Shown: positions 35,129 to 44,227, numbered from the stretch's first letter. The stretch is 64,000 nt of DNA from Pseudomonas sp. PA27(2017) (GCF_001945445.1 NZ_MSXW01000016.1:186001-250000); one strand, 5' to 3'. Notes: generated from the letters alone by a model not told the origin. Made by a program: numbers and translations.

Positions 35129-36148
35129 ATGACGGATCTGAAAGAGGTTGCCCTCAGGGCAGGCGTTTCGCGGGCCACCGCCGCGCGGGCATTCGCCTCG
35201 CCGGATATGGTGCGCCCGCATACCCGTGAGCAGGTGTTCGCCGCGGCGCGCCAGCTGGGTTTTCGCCCCAACCGCCTGGGCCGGCAGCTGCGTTTGCAGA
35301 CCACCCAACTGATCGGCGTGGTGGTGCCCAACCTGCTCAACCCGGTGTTCGCCGAGCAATTCCAGGCCATGGAGCAGGCGGCGCGTGCGCGCGGCTACAA
35401 CCTGCTGCTGGCTACCACCGACTACCAGGCCGAGCGCGAGAGCGACGTGGTCGAGGAACTGCTGCGCCAGCGCGTCGACGGCCTGGTGCTGACGGTGACC
35501 GATGCGCGCAGCAACCACGTGCTGCAGAGCCTGACTCACGAGGACACACCCTTCGTGCTGGCCTACCACCAGCCCGAGGATGCCGAGTACAGCGCCGTGT
35601 CGGTGGATAACCGCGCCGGCATGGCCCTGGCCACCCGGCATCTGCTGGAGGCCGGCCACAGGCGCATCGGCATGGTCGCCGGCTCGGCGCTGCAGTCGGA
35701 TCGTGCGCGCCTGCGCTACGCCGGCTATCAGGACGCCATGCGCGCGGCCGGGCTACCGGCGCTGCCGCTGATCGAGATGCCCGCCCACACCCAGGCCGAC
35801 TTCGCCGCCATCGAACCCTGGCTGCACGGCCCGCAGGCGCCCAGCGCGCTGCTCTGTTCCAACGATCTGCTGGCCATCAGCCTGATCAACGTGCTGCGTC
35901 GAAATGGCTGGAGCGTGCCCCGTCAGCTCTCGGTGATGGGTTTCGACGGCATCGCCCTGGGCATGCAGATGCACCCAACGCTGTGCAGCGTGGTGCAGCC
36001 CATCACCGAGCTGGCGCACAGGGTGATCGACCAGCTGCTGGCGCAGATCGCCGGTGCCAGCCCCGCTTCCCACTGCCTGCCGTGCCATATCCGGCCAGGC
36101 GAGAGTATCCGCCCCCTCGAGGAGACGTCCGATGATCCGCTTGCGTAA
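35129..36148 (+). CDS. LacI-family transcriptional regulator
   Basis: A 339-residue regulator. The N-terminal LacI helix-turn-helix is MTDLKEVALRAGVSRATAARAFASPDMVRPHTREQVFAAARQLGFRPNRLGRQLR, including the hinge. The ligand domain follows (TTQLIGVVVPNLLNPVFAEQFQAMEQAARARGYNLLLATTD). The ATG at 35129 is preferred because the domain begins there; nine residues upstream in the longer ORF have no match. The stop overlaps the next gene's start region by 17 bases, so it is the first gene of the ABC operon and likely autoregulated. The ligand is probably a sugar- or glycerol-linked phosphodiester, judging from the last gene. Confidence 0.92.
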   Translation: MTDLKEVALRAGVSRATAARAFASPDMVRPHTREQVFAAARQLGFRPNRLGRQLRLQTTQLIGVVVPNLLNPVFAEQFQAMEQAARARGYNLLLATTDYQAERESDVVEELLRQRVDGLVLTVTDARSNHVLQSLTHEDTPFVLAYHQPEDAEYSAVSVDNRAGMALATRHLLEAGHRRIGMVAGSALQSDRARLRYAGYQDAMRAAGLPALPLIEMPAHTQADFAAIEPWLHGPQAPSALLCSNDLLAISLINVLRRNGWSVPRQLSVMGFDGIALGMQMHPTLCSVVQPITELAHRVIDQLLAQIAGASPASHCLPCHIRPGESIRPLEETSDDPLA

Positions 36149-37136
36149 AACCCTTGCGGCTCTGTTGCTGTGCGGTACCGCCAGCCTGAGCCACGCCGCC
36201 GAAACGGCGATCTGCTACAACTGCCCACCGGAGTGGGCGGACTGGGGCGCCCAGCTTCAAGCCATTGCCGCAGACACCGGTGTGAAGGTGCCGCTGGACA
36301 ACAAGAATTCCGGCCAGGCCCTGGCGCAGCTGGTGGCCGAGCGCGCCGCACCGATGGCCGACGTGGTGTATTACGGCGTGACCTTCGGCCTGCAGGCGCA
36401 GAGCGCCGGGGTGGTCGGTACCTACAAGCCTAAGGGCTGGGACGATATTCCCGCCGGGTTGAAAGACCCTGAAGGGCACTGGTTCGCCATCCATTCCGGC
36501 ACCCTGGGCATCATGGTCAACGTCGACGCACTGGGCGGCCTGCCGGTGCCGCGAAGCTGGGCCGACCTGCTCAAGCCCGAGTACAAGGGCATGGTCGGTT
36601 ATCTCGACCCGTCCAGCGCTTTCGTCGGCTACGTGTCGGCGGTAGCGATCAACCGCGCCATGGGCGGCGACCTCGACGACTTCACCCCGGCCATCGACTA
36701 CTTCAAGAAACTGGCCGGCAATTCGCCGATCGTGCCCAAGCAGACCGCCTATGCGCGGGTGCTGTCCGGCGAGCTGCCGATCCTCGTCGACTACGACTTC
36801 AACGCCTACCGTGCGCGCTACAAGGACCAGGCCAACGTCGCCTTCGTGATTCCGAGTGAGGGCAGCATCAGCGTGCCCTACGTGATGAGCGTGGTGGAAA
36901 ACGCTCCGCACCGGGCCAACGCCGAGAAGGTGCTCGATTTCGTGCTGTCCGACAAAGGCCAGGCGCTGTGGGCCAATGCCTACCTGCGGCCGGTGCGCCC
37001 GGTGCAGATGCCCGCCGAGGTGGCGGCGCGCTTCCTGCCGGAAAGCGACTATGCCCGGGCCGGTGTGGTGGATTACCAGAAGATGGCCGCGGTGCAGGAA
37101 GCCTTCGCCGCGCGCTACCTGAAAGAGGTGCGCTGA
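36132..37136 (+). CDS. ABC transporter substrate-binding protein, AfuA/PhnS-like
   Basis: A 334-residue exported binding protein with signal peptide MIRLRKTLAALLLCGTASLSHA. The mature start AETAICYNCPPEWADWGAQLQAIAADTGV and the domain pattern NKNSGQALAQLVAERAAPMADVVYYG belong to the ferric/thiamine/phosphonate cluster of type 2 binding proteins. Two cysteines near the start of the mature chain are absent from most relatives and may form a disulfide. It is read with two separate permeases and one ATPase, the AfuABC or PhnSTUV-like layout. With a phosphodiesterase at the end, a phosphodiester or phosphonate ligand is more likely than iron. Confidence 0.88.
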   Translation: MIRLRKTLAALLLCGTASLSHAAETAICYNCPPEWADWGAQLQAIAADTGVKVPLDNKNSGQALAQLVAERAAPMADVVYYGVTFGLQAQSAGVVGTYKPKGWDDIPAGLKDPEGHWFAIHSGTLGIMVNVDALGGLPVPRSWADLLKPEYKGMVGYLDPSSAFVGYVSAVAINRAMGGDLDDFTPAIDYFKKLAGNSPIVPKQTAYARVLSGELPILVDYDFNAYRARYKDQANVAFVIPSEGSISVPYVMSVVENAPHRANAEKVLDFVLSDKGQALWANAYLRPVRPVQMPAEVAARFLPESDYARAGVVDYQKMAAVQEAFAARYLKEVR

Positions 37137-37137
37137 A

Positions 37138-38004
37138 GTGAGCGGCGCGCTGAGCAACCACGCTACCGTGAGGGCCGATAGCCGGTCGCTGCGGCGCTGG
37201 CGACCTGGCGCGGCCGTGGCGCTGGTGCCGGCAGCCGCGGTGCTACTGGCGTTCTGGTTGTTGCCGCTGGCCCACTTGGTGCTGCTCGGCGGCGAAAGTC
37301 GCGGTGAGGCGAGTGGCTACTGGCAGGTGCTGAGCAGCGGCCAATATCTGAGCAGCCTGGCGCAGACCAGCGTGCTGGCCGCCACGGTGACCCTGGCGGC
37401 GTTGCTGGTGGGCAGCATCAGCGGGGTGTTTCTCGCCCGCCAGCGTTTCTTCGGCCGTTCGGCGCTGGTCGCCCTGCTGACCTTTCCCCTGGCCTTCCCC
37501 GGTGTGGTGGTGGGCTTTCTGGTGATTCTGCTGGCTGGCCGCCAGGGCGTTTTCGCCGCGCTGGGCATGGGCCTGGTGGGTGAGCGCTGGATCTTCGCCT
37601 ACTCGCTGGCCGGGTTGTTTCTCGGCTACCTGTATTTCTCCATCCCGCGGGTGATCCTCACCGTGATGGCCGCCAGCGAAAGCCTCGATGCCAGTCTGGA
37701 GGAGGCCGCTCGCTCGCTTGGCGCAAGCCACTGGCGGGTCACGTGGGACGTGATCGTGCCGGGGCTGATGCCGGCGCTGGTGTCCTGTGGGGCGATCTGC
37801 TTCGCCACCTCGATGGGCGCGTTCGGCACCGCGTTTACTCTCGGTACCCAGCTCAACGTCACACCGGTGGCGATCTACAACGTATTCACCAACTACGCCA
37901 ACTTCAGTGTGGCAGCGGCGCTGTCGGTGATCCTCGGCGCGCTGACCTGGGCAGTGCTGCTGGTGGTCAGGAAGTGGGTGCGCCAGTCTGGAGGGCTTTT
38001 ATGA
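37138..38004 (+). CDS. ABC transporter permease 1 of the phosphodiester-type importer
   Basis: A 288-residue inner-membrane permease with about six helices. The EAA-loop region is LDASLEEAARSLGASHWRVTWDVIVPGLMPALVS near residues 180-215. The start is a GTG one base after the previous stop, with AGAGG upstream. It overlaps the second permease by four bases. It resembles the PotB/PhnU group of permeases. Confidence 0.9.
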   Translation: MSGALSNHATVRADSRSLRRWRPGAAVALVPAAAVLLAFWLLPLAHLVLLGGESRGEASGYWQVLSSGQYLSSLAQTSVLAATVTLAALLVGSISGVFLARQRFFGRSALVALLTFPLAFPGVVVGFLVILLAGRQGVFAALGMGLVGERWIFAYSLAGLFLGYLYFSIPRVILTVMAASESLDASLEEAARSLGASHWRVTWDVIVPGLMPALVSCGAICFATSMGAFGTAFTLGTQLNVTPVAIYNVFTNYANFSVAAALSVILGALTWAVLLVVRKWVRQSGGLL

Positions 38005-38795
38005 AACGCTCGACGCTGTTTGCCGCGCAGCTGATCTTCACCTGCCTGGTCTGCGCCTTCATGCTGGTGCCGGTGCTGCTGTCGCTGCTCGCCGGGCTTA
38101 CCCGCAATTATTTCCAGGGCCTTTCCAGCGGCCTGACCTTCGATTGGCTCGTGCAGGTCTGGCAGGCCTATTCGCCGACGGTGTGGCTGTCGCTGCAACT
38201 GGCGGTGGCCTGTGCCCTGTGCGTCTGCCTGATCGGCGTGCCGGCGGCCTACGCCCTGGTGCGCATGAACAACCGCTTCAGCCGCGCCTTCGAGGAACTG
38301 ATGGTACTGCCGGTGGCGATACCCGGCCTGGCCAGTGCACTGGCGCTGCTGCTCACCTACGGTCATCTCGGCGGCTTTCGCGGCAGTTGGCTGTTCATTC
38401 TGGTCGGACATGTGCTGTTCACCCTGCCGTTTCTGGTGCGCCCGGTGATGGCGGTGATGCAGCGCCAGAACCTGCCGACCCTGGAAGATGCCGCCGCCAG
38501 CCTCGGCGCCGGCCCGCTGCGCCGCTTCTTCACCGTGGTGGTGCCCAACTGCAGGGCCGGCATCCTCGCCGGCGTGCTGATGGTCGTCACCCTGTCGCTG
38601 GGCGAGTTCAACCTGACCTGGATGCTCCACACGCCGATGACCAAGACCCTGCCAGTGGGCCTGGCCGACAGCTACGCCTCGGCGCGGCTGGAAGTCGCCA
38701 GCGCCTACACCCTGCTGTTCCTGCTGATGATCGTGCCGCTGCTGATCGCCCTGCAGGCCATCAGCGCCCGCCTGTCCCGTGGAGACCAACGATGA
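38001..38795 (+). CDS. ABC transporter permease 2 of the phosphodiester-type importer
   Basis: A 264-residue membrane permease of the PotC/PhnV group. The family loop reads TLEDAAASLGAGPLRRFFTVVVPNCRAGILAG around residues 163-195, followed by VTLSLGEFNLTWMLHTP. The ATG at 38001 overlaps the first permease stop (ATGA) and the stop overlaps the ATPase start (ATGA). Longer in-frame starts upstream fall inside permease 1 and are rejected. Confidence 0.9.
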   Translation: MKRSTLFAAQLIFTCLVCAFMLVPVLLSLLAGLTRNYFQGLSSGLTFDWLVQVWQAYSPTVWLSLQLAVACALCVCLIGVPAAYALVRMNNRFSRAFEELMVLPVAIPGLASALALLLTYGHLGGFRGSWLFILVGHVLFTLPFLVRPVMAVMQRQNLPTLEDAAASLGAGPLRRFFTVVVPNCRAGILAGVLMVVTLSLGEFNLTWMLHTPMTKTLPVGLADSYASARLEVASAYTLLFLLMIVPLLIALQAISARLSRGDQR

Positions 38796-39823
38796 CCGCT
38801 ACCTCCATTCGCCTGCACAACTGCCGCAAGGCGTTCGCCGATGGCACCGTCGCTGTGGACGACCTCAGCCTGGAGATCCAGGCCGGCGAAACCCTGGCCA
38901 TCCTCGGCCCGTCCGGCTGCGGCAAGACCACCACATTGCGCCTGATCGCCGGGCTCGAGCGGCCGGATGCCGGGCAGGTGTCGTTCGCCGGGCAGGATGT
39001 CACCCAGTTGCCCATCGAGCGCCGCGACGTGGGCATGGTGTTCCAGAACTACGCGCTGTTTCCCAACCTCAGCGTGGCCGACAACATCTGTTATGGCCTG
39101 AAGGTGCGCAAGATGCCCCGCGCCGAACGCGAACGGCGCTGCGCCGAGTTGCTCGAGCTGGTCGGCCTGCAAGGCTATGGCCACCGCGCCATCCATGAAC
39201 TCTCCGGCGGCCAGCGCCAACGCGTCGCCCTGGCCCGCGCCGTGGCGCCACGCCCGCGGGTGCTGCTGCTCGATGAACCGCTGGCAGCCCTGGATGCCCA
39301 GTTGCGCGAGCGCCTGCGCAGCGAACTTGGCCAGTTACTACGCGAGCTGGCCATCACTGCGGTGTTCGTCACCCACGACCAGGGCGAGGCCATGGCCCTT
39401 GGCGATCGCATCCTGGTCATGGAGCGTGGCCGCATCGCCCAGCTCGCCACGCCGCGAGCGCTTTACCAGCAGCCCGCCAATGCCTTCGTGGCGAATTTCA
39501 TCGGCACCCTGAATGCCTTCGTGGTGCTCGGCCGTACCGACAACGGCGTGCAGGTCAACGGCGGCGAGTTGCCCTGGAGTGCCAGCGAATTGCCGGGCAC
39601 CTTGTATTGCCGCCCCGAGCATCTGCGGGTGACCAGCGCTCCGGGTCACGTGCGCGGGCGGCTGCTCGGGCAATTCTTCCAGGGCGCGCAAAGCCGCCTG
39701 CTGGTGGACGTGGGCGGCGCGCAGCCGTTGTCGGTGGACAGTAGCGACGACCGCGTGCACGCCCCTGGCGATTGGATCAACCTGGCCGTCGAGCCTCAAC
39801 GTGTGTTCAGCCTCAATGCCTGA
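38792..39823 (+). CDS. ABC transporter ATP-binding protein, PotA/FbpC-like with TOBE domain
   Basis: A 343-residue ATPase for the two permeases. Walker A is GPSGCGKTT, the Q-loop is VGMVFQNYALFPNLSV, the signature is [14 protein letters not shown], Walker B is VLLLDEPLAALD and the switch is AVFVTHDQGEAM. A TOBE-type regulatory domain occupies about residues 240-343 (YCRPEHLRV, LLGQFFQGAQSRLLVDVGG). The stop overlaps the phosphodiesterase start by eight bases, so the enzyme is made with the transporter. Confidence 0.93.
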   Translation: MTATSIRLHNCRKAFADGTVAVDDLSLEIQAGETLAILGPSGCGKTTTLRLIAGLERPDAGQVSFAGQDVTQLPIERRDVGMVFQNYALFPNLSVADNICYGLKVRKMPRAERERRCAELLELVGLQGYGHRAIHELSGGQRQRVALARAVAPRPRVLLLDEPLAALDAQLRERLRSELGQLLRELAITAVFVTHDQGEAMALGDRILVMERGRIAQLATPRALYQQPANAFVANFIGTLNAFVVLGRTDNGVQVNGGELPWSASELPGTLYCRPEHLRVTSAPGHVRGRLLGQFFQGAQSRLLVDVGGAQPLSVDSSDDRVHAPGDWINLAVEPQRVFSLNA

Positions 39824-40667
39824 TGTCATCCCCAACGCTTCGACCTTCCTGATCGCGCAGATCAGCGACCTGCACCTCAAGGCCGGCGGCAAGCTGAGTT
39901 ACGGAGTGGTCGATACCCTGGCGGCGCTGCGCCGTGCGGTCGACCACCTCAACGCCAGCCAGCCGCGCCCGGACATCATGGTCATCAGCGGTGACTTGGT
40001 GGACTTCGGCCACCCCGACGAATACGCCGTGCTGCGCCCCGAGCTGGAGCGCCTGGCCATGCCTTATTACCTGGTGCCGGGTAATCATGATGATCGCGGG
40101 CATCTGCTGGCAGCCTTCGCCGATCATGCTTATCTCCCGCAATCGCCCGAGGCGCCGCTGGACTGGGTGGTCGATACCCATCCCGTGCGCCTGATCGGTC
40201 TCGATACGACGATTCCTGGCAGCCATGGAGGGCAGTTACAAGACAGCCAGTTGCGCTGGCTGGATGCTCAGCTGGCGCTGCGCCCGCAGGTGCCGACGGT
40301 GCTGGTTCTGCATCACCCGCCGTTCATCAGCGGCATCGGCCATATGGACCGCGAGCCGTTTCGCAATGCGGCGGCGCTGGAATGGCTGATTGGCGGCCAC
40401 CCGCAGGTGGAACGGCTGCTTTGCGGGCACCTGCATCGCCCGATCCAGCGGCGCTTCGCCGGTAGCCTCAGCTGTGTGTGCCCCGGTGTTTCCCACCAGA
40501 TCGTGCTCGACCTGCAGCCCAGCGCACCGGCGCATTTCAATCTGGAGCCACCTGGCTACCTGCTGCACCGCTGGCATGTTGAGCATGGGCTGGTCACCCA
40601 CACCGGGGTGTTCGGCGAATACCCGGGCCCGTATCCGTTCTATGACGCCAATGGCCTGATCGACTGA
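39816..40667 (+). CDS. GpdQ-like metallophosphodiesterase
   Basis: A 283-residue binuclear metallohydrolase of the class III phosphodiesterase group. The metal-site motifs are in order: AQISDLHLKAGG (DxH at residues 18-20), ISGDLVDFGHPDEY, LVPGNHDDRG, VLHHPPF and LLCGHLHRPI. The start and spacing match glycerophosphodiesterase GpdQ of Enterobacter more closely than cyclic-AMP phosphodiesterase CpdA, as I recall them. No signal peptide, so it acts in the cytoplasm on the imported substrate. The eight-base overlap with the ATPase gene ties it to the transporter; glycerophosphodiesters are the best guess. Confidence 0.88.
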   Translation: MPDVIPNASTFLIAQISDLHLKAGGKLSYGVVDTLAALRRAVDHLNASQPRPDIMVISGDLVDFGHPDEYAVLRPELERLAMPYYLVPGNHDDRGHLLAAFADHAYLPQSPEAPLDWVVDTHPVRLIGLDTTIPGSHGGQLQDSQLRWLDAQLALRPQVPTVLVLHHPPFISGIGHMDREPFRNAAALEWLIGGHPQVERLLCGHLHRPIQRRFAGSLSCVCPGVSHQIVLDLQPSAPAHFNLEPPGYLLHRWHVEHGLVTHTGVFGEYPGPYPFYDANGLID

Positions 40668-40675
40668 GAGAGGGT

Positions 40676-40752
40676 GTTCCTGGGTATCGCTGCGCTCAAC
40701 CGAGCTACGGGCCGCTCTGGTAGCCCGGGTCGAGCGAAGCGACACCCGGGTT
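40676..40752. repeat. CCTGGGTATCGCTGCGC-type repeat, inverted pair
   Basis: Two arms, CCTGGGTATCGCTGCGCTC and, inverted, GGTCGAGCGAAGCGACACCCGGG, flank a GAGCTACGGGCC core between the phosphodiesterase and rlmG genes. Related copies lie at 46943-46969, 51188-51262 and, degenerate, near 34372. It is a dispersed intergenic repeat. Confidence 0.6.
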
Positions 40753-40760
40753 CATCTGGA

Positions 40761-41882
40761 TTACTTGGTCGCCTTCAGCACCACGAACTTCGGCGTGGCC
40801 GCCACCTGCTCGACGCCGCGGAACAGCCGCGCCAGCTTGGCGTGGTAACCCAGGTGGCGGTTGCCGACGATCCACAGTTCGCCGCCGGTGACCAGCGCGC
40901 TGCGCGCCTGCTGAAACATGCGCCAGGCGAGAAAGTCGCCGACCACCTGCTGCTGGTGGAAGGGCGGGTTGCACAGCACCAGATCCAGCGAGTCGGCAGG
41001 CTGCTCGGCCAGGCCGTCGCCCGCGCGCACGGCCACCGGACGCTCGCCCAGCGCGGCCTGCCAGTTTTCGCGGGCGGACTTTACGGCCATGTAGGACTCA
41101 TCCACCAAGGTCAGCTCGGCCTGCGGGCTGCCGAGGGCGTAGACGATGCCCAGAACGCCGTTGCCGCAGCCCAGGTCGGCCACACGGCGGTCGTCCAGGT
41201 GGCGCGGCAGGTGCGGCAGGAAGGCGCGGGTGCCGATGTCCAGGCCTTCGCGGCAGAACAGGTTGGCGTGGTTGCCGAGTTCCAGCGCCGGTTTGTCGAG
41301 ACGGTAGCGGGTCGGATAGGGCGACTGCGCTGCCGGCTTGGCTTCGGGCGTGGCGTGCAGCAAACGGGCCTTTTTCACCGCCAGCGAAGCCTGCACCGGG
41401 CCTATGTACTTCTCCAGCAGGTCGCCGGCAGCGCGGGGCAGGTGCTTGATCATCGCGCCGGCGATCACCTGGGCGCCAGGCGCGAGCTGGCCGTGCAGGC
41501 GGATCAGTTGTTCTTCCAGCAGCGCCAGGGTTTTCGGGATGCGGATCAACACCAGGTCGAACGGCCCATGCGCCGTCTCGCTGGCCGGGATGAAGGTCAC
41601 CGCGTCTTCGGCGAGACCATTGCGCGCCAGGTTGAGGCGCAGCGCCAGGTGGCCGAGGTGCGAGTCGCCGCTGCTGGTTACCCGGGCGCGGCCGGCGAGG
41701 GCGCAGGCCAGGGCGCCGAAACTGTCGTTGAGCAGTAGCACGCGTGCGTCGGCCGGTAGGGCCTGCACCTGTTCGAGCAGATAGGCATCGGCGGCATCGA
41801 AGGCCTGCAGCGGCATGCCGGGTTGCTCGGGCTGGCGCTGCAGGTCGAGGGTGGCGAACGGGGTGACGAAGGACGACGACAT
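40761..41882 (-). CDS. rlmG: 23S rRNA (guanine-N2) methyltransferase RlmG
   Basis: A 373-residue SAM-dependent methyltransferase, the enzyme for N2 of G1835 in 23S rRNA. A degenerate N-terminal methylase-like half is followed by the catalytic half with motif I VADLGCGNGVLGI and the NPPF motif in LVLCNPPFHQQQVVGDFLAW. This NPPFHQ form marks the RlmC/RlmG group. I chose ATG 41882 (MSSSFVTPFATLDLQ), as the longer ORF reads through a composition typical of noncoding sequence. It is divergent from the TRAP receptor gene, with 311 bases between the two starts. Confidence 0.92.
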   Translation of the reverse strand: MSSSFVTPFATLDLQRQPEQPGMPLQAFDAADAYLLEQVQALPADARVLLLNDSFGALACALAGRARVTSSGDSHLGHLALRLNLARNGLAEDAVTFIPASETAHGPFDLVLIRIPKTLALLEEQLIRLHGQLAPGAQVIAGAMIKHLPRAAGDLLEKYIGPVQASLAVKKARLLHATPEAKPAAQSPYPTRYRLDKPALELGNHANLFCREGLDIGTRAFLPHLPRHLDDRRVADLGCGNGVLGIVYALGSPQAELTLVDESYMAVKSARENWQAALGERPVAVRAGDGLAEQPADSLDLVLCNPPFHQQQVVGDFLAWRMFQQARSALVTGGELWIVGNRHLGYHAKLARLFRGVEQVAATPKFVVLKATK

Positions 41883-42193
41883 GCTGATCTCGTGGTGGGC
41901 GTGGCGGGGCGCATTCTGCCACGGGAAATCTTCAGGTTGTGCGGCAGTTGGCGTATTTGCGGCTTGTTCGGCAGGTGCCAATCGCGAAGAATCGCGGCCG
42001 CTGCCCTGCCGGTCATTTGCCAACCCACCGGTCATATCCGCAGCCCCTCCAATAATAGTCGGCCCTTCCGCACCCGCTGCGGGCCCAGCCGACAACGCGT
42101 CGCCAGCGCCTCGCCGAGGCCAATCCAGATGAGTCCCTTTTTTCAGGTGGGTGCCCCGTGCGCCTGCCGTGCTGCCATTGCCAAGGTATCTGC
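41883..42193. promoter_or_regulatory. Divergent promoter region of rlmG and the TRAP receptor
   Basis: About 310 bases with no supported gene. Several in-frame extensions of the two flanking genes run into it but lack ribosome sites and family sequence. No clear operator or hairpin was found by eye. Confidence 0.4.
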
Positions 42194-43183
42194 ATGTTCA
42201 AGTCCGTTGTTACCACCGTCCTGTCAGCAGCGCTGCTGATCTGCACGCCGGCCTTCGCCGCCGAGCCCATCGTCATCAAATTTTCCCACGTGGTTGCCGA
42301 AGACACCCCGAAGGGCCGCGGTGCGCAGCTGTTCAAGGAGCTGGTGGAGCAGCGCCTCGGCGACAAGGTGAAGGTCGAGGTGTACCCCAACTCCACGCTG
42401 TTCGGTGACGATGACGAGCTGCAGGCGCTGCGTGACGGCAAGGTACAGTTGCTGGCGCCGTCGCTGTCCAAGTTCGATGCCTACACCAAGCAACTGCAGG
42501 TGTTCGACCTGCCGTTCCTGTTCGATGACCTGGAAGCGGTGAAACGCTTCCAGAAGCGCGAGAAGAGCCGCGAGCTGCTGCGCTCCATGGCCAACCAGGA
42601 CATCTACGGTCTGGCCTACTGGAACAACGGCATGAAGCAGCTTTCCGCCACCCGTGCGTTGAAGGCGCCGGCCGATGCCAAGGGCCTGAATTTCCGCATC
42701 CAGCCGTCGCCGGTACTGGAAGCGCAGTTCGCCCAGATCGGTGCCAGCACCAGCAAGCTGGCCTTTAGCGAAACCCTGGCGGCACTGCAGAAGGGCACCG
42801 TGCAGGGCGCGGAAAACCCCTGGTCGAACCTGGCCAGCCAGAAGCTCGACAGCGTTCAGCCGTTCATCACCGAAACCAACCACGGTTCGCTCAACTACAT
42901 GCTGATCAGCAACTCCAAGTTCTGGATCAGCATTCCCTATCAGGTGCGCACCCAGCTGGAAGCGATCATCGAAGAGGTCAGCTTCAAGGTGAATCAGGAC
43001 GCCGAGGAGCTGAACCGCAAGAGCCGCGAGCAACTGGTCGCCGCCGGCCGTGCGCAGATCATCACCCTGACGCCCGAGCAGCGCGATGCCTGGCGCGAAG
43101 CGATGCGCCCGGTGTGGCAGCGCTTCGAGGCGGAGATCGGTGCTGACGTGCTGCGTGCAGCGCAGACGGTCAACCGCCGCTGA
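42194..43183 (+). CDS. TRAP transporter solute receptor, DctP family
   Basis: A 329-residue periplasmic receptor. The signal peptide is MFKSVVTTVLSAALLICTPAFA; the mature part starts AEPIVIKFSHVVAEDTPKGRGAQ. It keeps the DctP features LFGDDDELQALRDGKVQLLAPSLSKF, and the arginine in GLNFRIQPSPVLEAQF that binds the substrate carboxylate. It should deliver C4-dicarboxylates or sugar acids to a TRAP membrane pair, but no dctQ or dctM gene is next to it. An orphan receptor of this kind sits in the same neighbourhood in P. aeruginosa (PA4616). It converges on the LysR gene; their 3' ends overlap by 14 bases. Confidence 0.9.
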   Translation: MFKSVVTTVLSAALLICTPAFAAEPIVIKFSHVVAEDTPKGRGAQLFKELVEQRLGDKVKVEVYPNSTLFGDDDELQALRDGKVQLLAPSLSKFDAYTKQLQVFDLPFLFDDLEAVKRFQKREKSRELLRSMANQDIYGLAYWNNGMKQLSATRALKAPADAKGLNFRIQPSPVLEAQFAQIGASTSKLAFSETLAALQKGTVQGAENPWSNLASQKLDSVQPFITETNHGSLNYMLISNSKFWISIPYQVRTQLEAIIEEVSFKVNQDAEELNRKSREQLVAAGRAQIITLTPEQRDAWREAMRPVWQRFEAEIGADVLRAAQTVNRR

Positions 43184-44126
43184 GCACCTCTGCTGGCTCG
43201 TCACGCAGCTCTTCGAGCAACAGACGCGCCGGCGCCGATAGCGGCGAGCCGCGTCGGCTGATCACCCCATAGGGCTCGCTGCGCAGCACCTGGGCCAGCT
43301 CCAGGCACGCCAGCTGGCCGGCGCGCGCCGCTGACTGGGCAGTCTCCCGTGGCATCAGCGCCACCAGGTTCGGGTCTTCCTGCAGCAGCATCAGGGTGGC
43401 GAAGGTCGACGCGGTTTCCAGCGGGTAGCGAGGAAACTCCAGCTCGGCGTCGCTGAACGCCCGCTCCAGCACCAGGCGCATCGGCATGTTCGCCGGAAAC
43501 ACTACCCAGCTGTAGGCCGCCAGTTGCGCCAGGCTCAGGCCCGGCGTGCTGGCCAGCGGGTGGGCGGGGCTGGCCACCACTTTCAGCTGTTCGTCATGCA
43601 GGCTCAGGCAGTCGTAATCGTCCGGCCGGCGGCTCACGCTGGTGCGGCAGATCGCCAGGTCCACGCGGCCCTGGTCGATCAGGCTGAGCAGCCGCGCACT
43701 GGTGTCCTCGACGATCTCCACCGACAGCTCCGGTTGGCGCGCGCGCAGGCGTGACAGCGCGCGGGTCAGATGCGGCACCGCACCCATGATCACGCCCACC
43801 ACCAGGCGGCCGCCCTGGCCCTGGAGAATGCCGAGCATTTCTTCGCGCAGGTGCGCCAGGTCGCTGTGGATAAGCCGCGCATAGCGAATCGCGCAGCGCC
43901 CCAGGTCGTTGGCTTCCAGGCCCTGGCTGGTACGGGTGAACAGCCGCGTGCCGAATGCCGATTCGATTTCGTTGAGCGCCTTGGTCGCGCCTGGCTGGCT
44001 GATCGCCACGGCGTCGGCGGCCTTGTGCAGCGAGCCCTGTTCGTCGAGGGCGATCAGCAGGCGCAGCTGTTTCAGGCGCAGTCGGGAAACCAGGGCGGGC
44101 AGGGAAGCGAGCATGGTGATAACCAT
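43170..44126 (-). CDS. LysR-family regulator, GbpR-like
   Basis: A 318-residue regulator. The helix-turn-helix domain reads LRLKQLRLLIALDEQGSLHKAADAVAISQPGATKALNEIESAFGTRLFTRT. The effector domain follows with GVIMGAVPHLTRALSRLRARQPELSVEIVEDTS. This type is often called GbpR, regulator of sugar uptake genes. Two starts are possible: ATG 44126, or ATG 44114 four codons on. The operator-like palindrome at 44119-44133 overlaps the first, which slightly favours the second. It is divergent from the araD1 and ketoglutarate-semialdehyde dehydrogenase genes and probably regulates them. Confidence 0.9.
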   Translation of the reverse strand: MVITMLASLPALVSRLRLKQLRLLIALDEQGSLHKAADAVAISQPGATKALNEIESAFGTRLFTRTSQGLEANDLGRCAIRYARLIHSDLAHLREEMLGILQGQGGRLVVGVIMGAVPHLTRALSRLRARQPELSVEIVEDTSARLLSLIDQGRVDLAICRTSVSRRPDDYDCLSLHDEQLKVVASPAHPLASTPGLSLAQLAAYSWVVFPANMPMRLVLERAFSDAELEFPRYPLETASTFATLMLLQEDPNLVALMPRETAQSAARAGQLACLELAQVLRSEPYGVISRRGSPLSAPARLLLEELRDEPAEVLSGG

Positions 44127-44133
44127 CGGTTAT
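44119..44133. promoter_or_regulatory. LysR-type operator candidate between lysR and araD1
   Basis: ATAACC-ATC-GGTTAT is a perfect 6-bp inverted repeat that fits T-N11-A (T 44120, A 44132). It lies at the 5' end of the LysR gene, 95 bp from the araD1 start, a typical autoregulatory position. Confidence 0.6.
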
Positions 44134-44227
44134 TGCTTGATCAGAGCCTGTCATTAGGCAGGCTGGCGCGCAGTTCGTAAAGTCTGCCCTGTACCCGTTC
44201 GGGCAAGACTGACAAGAGAGATAAGCC

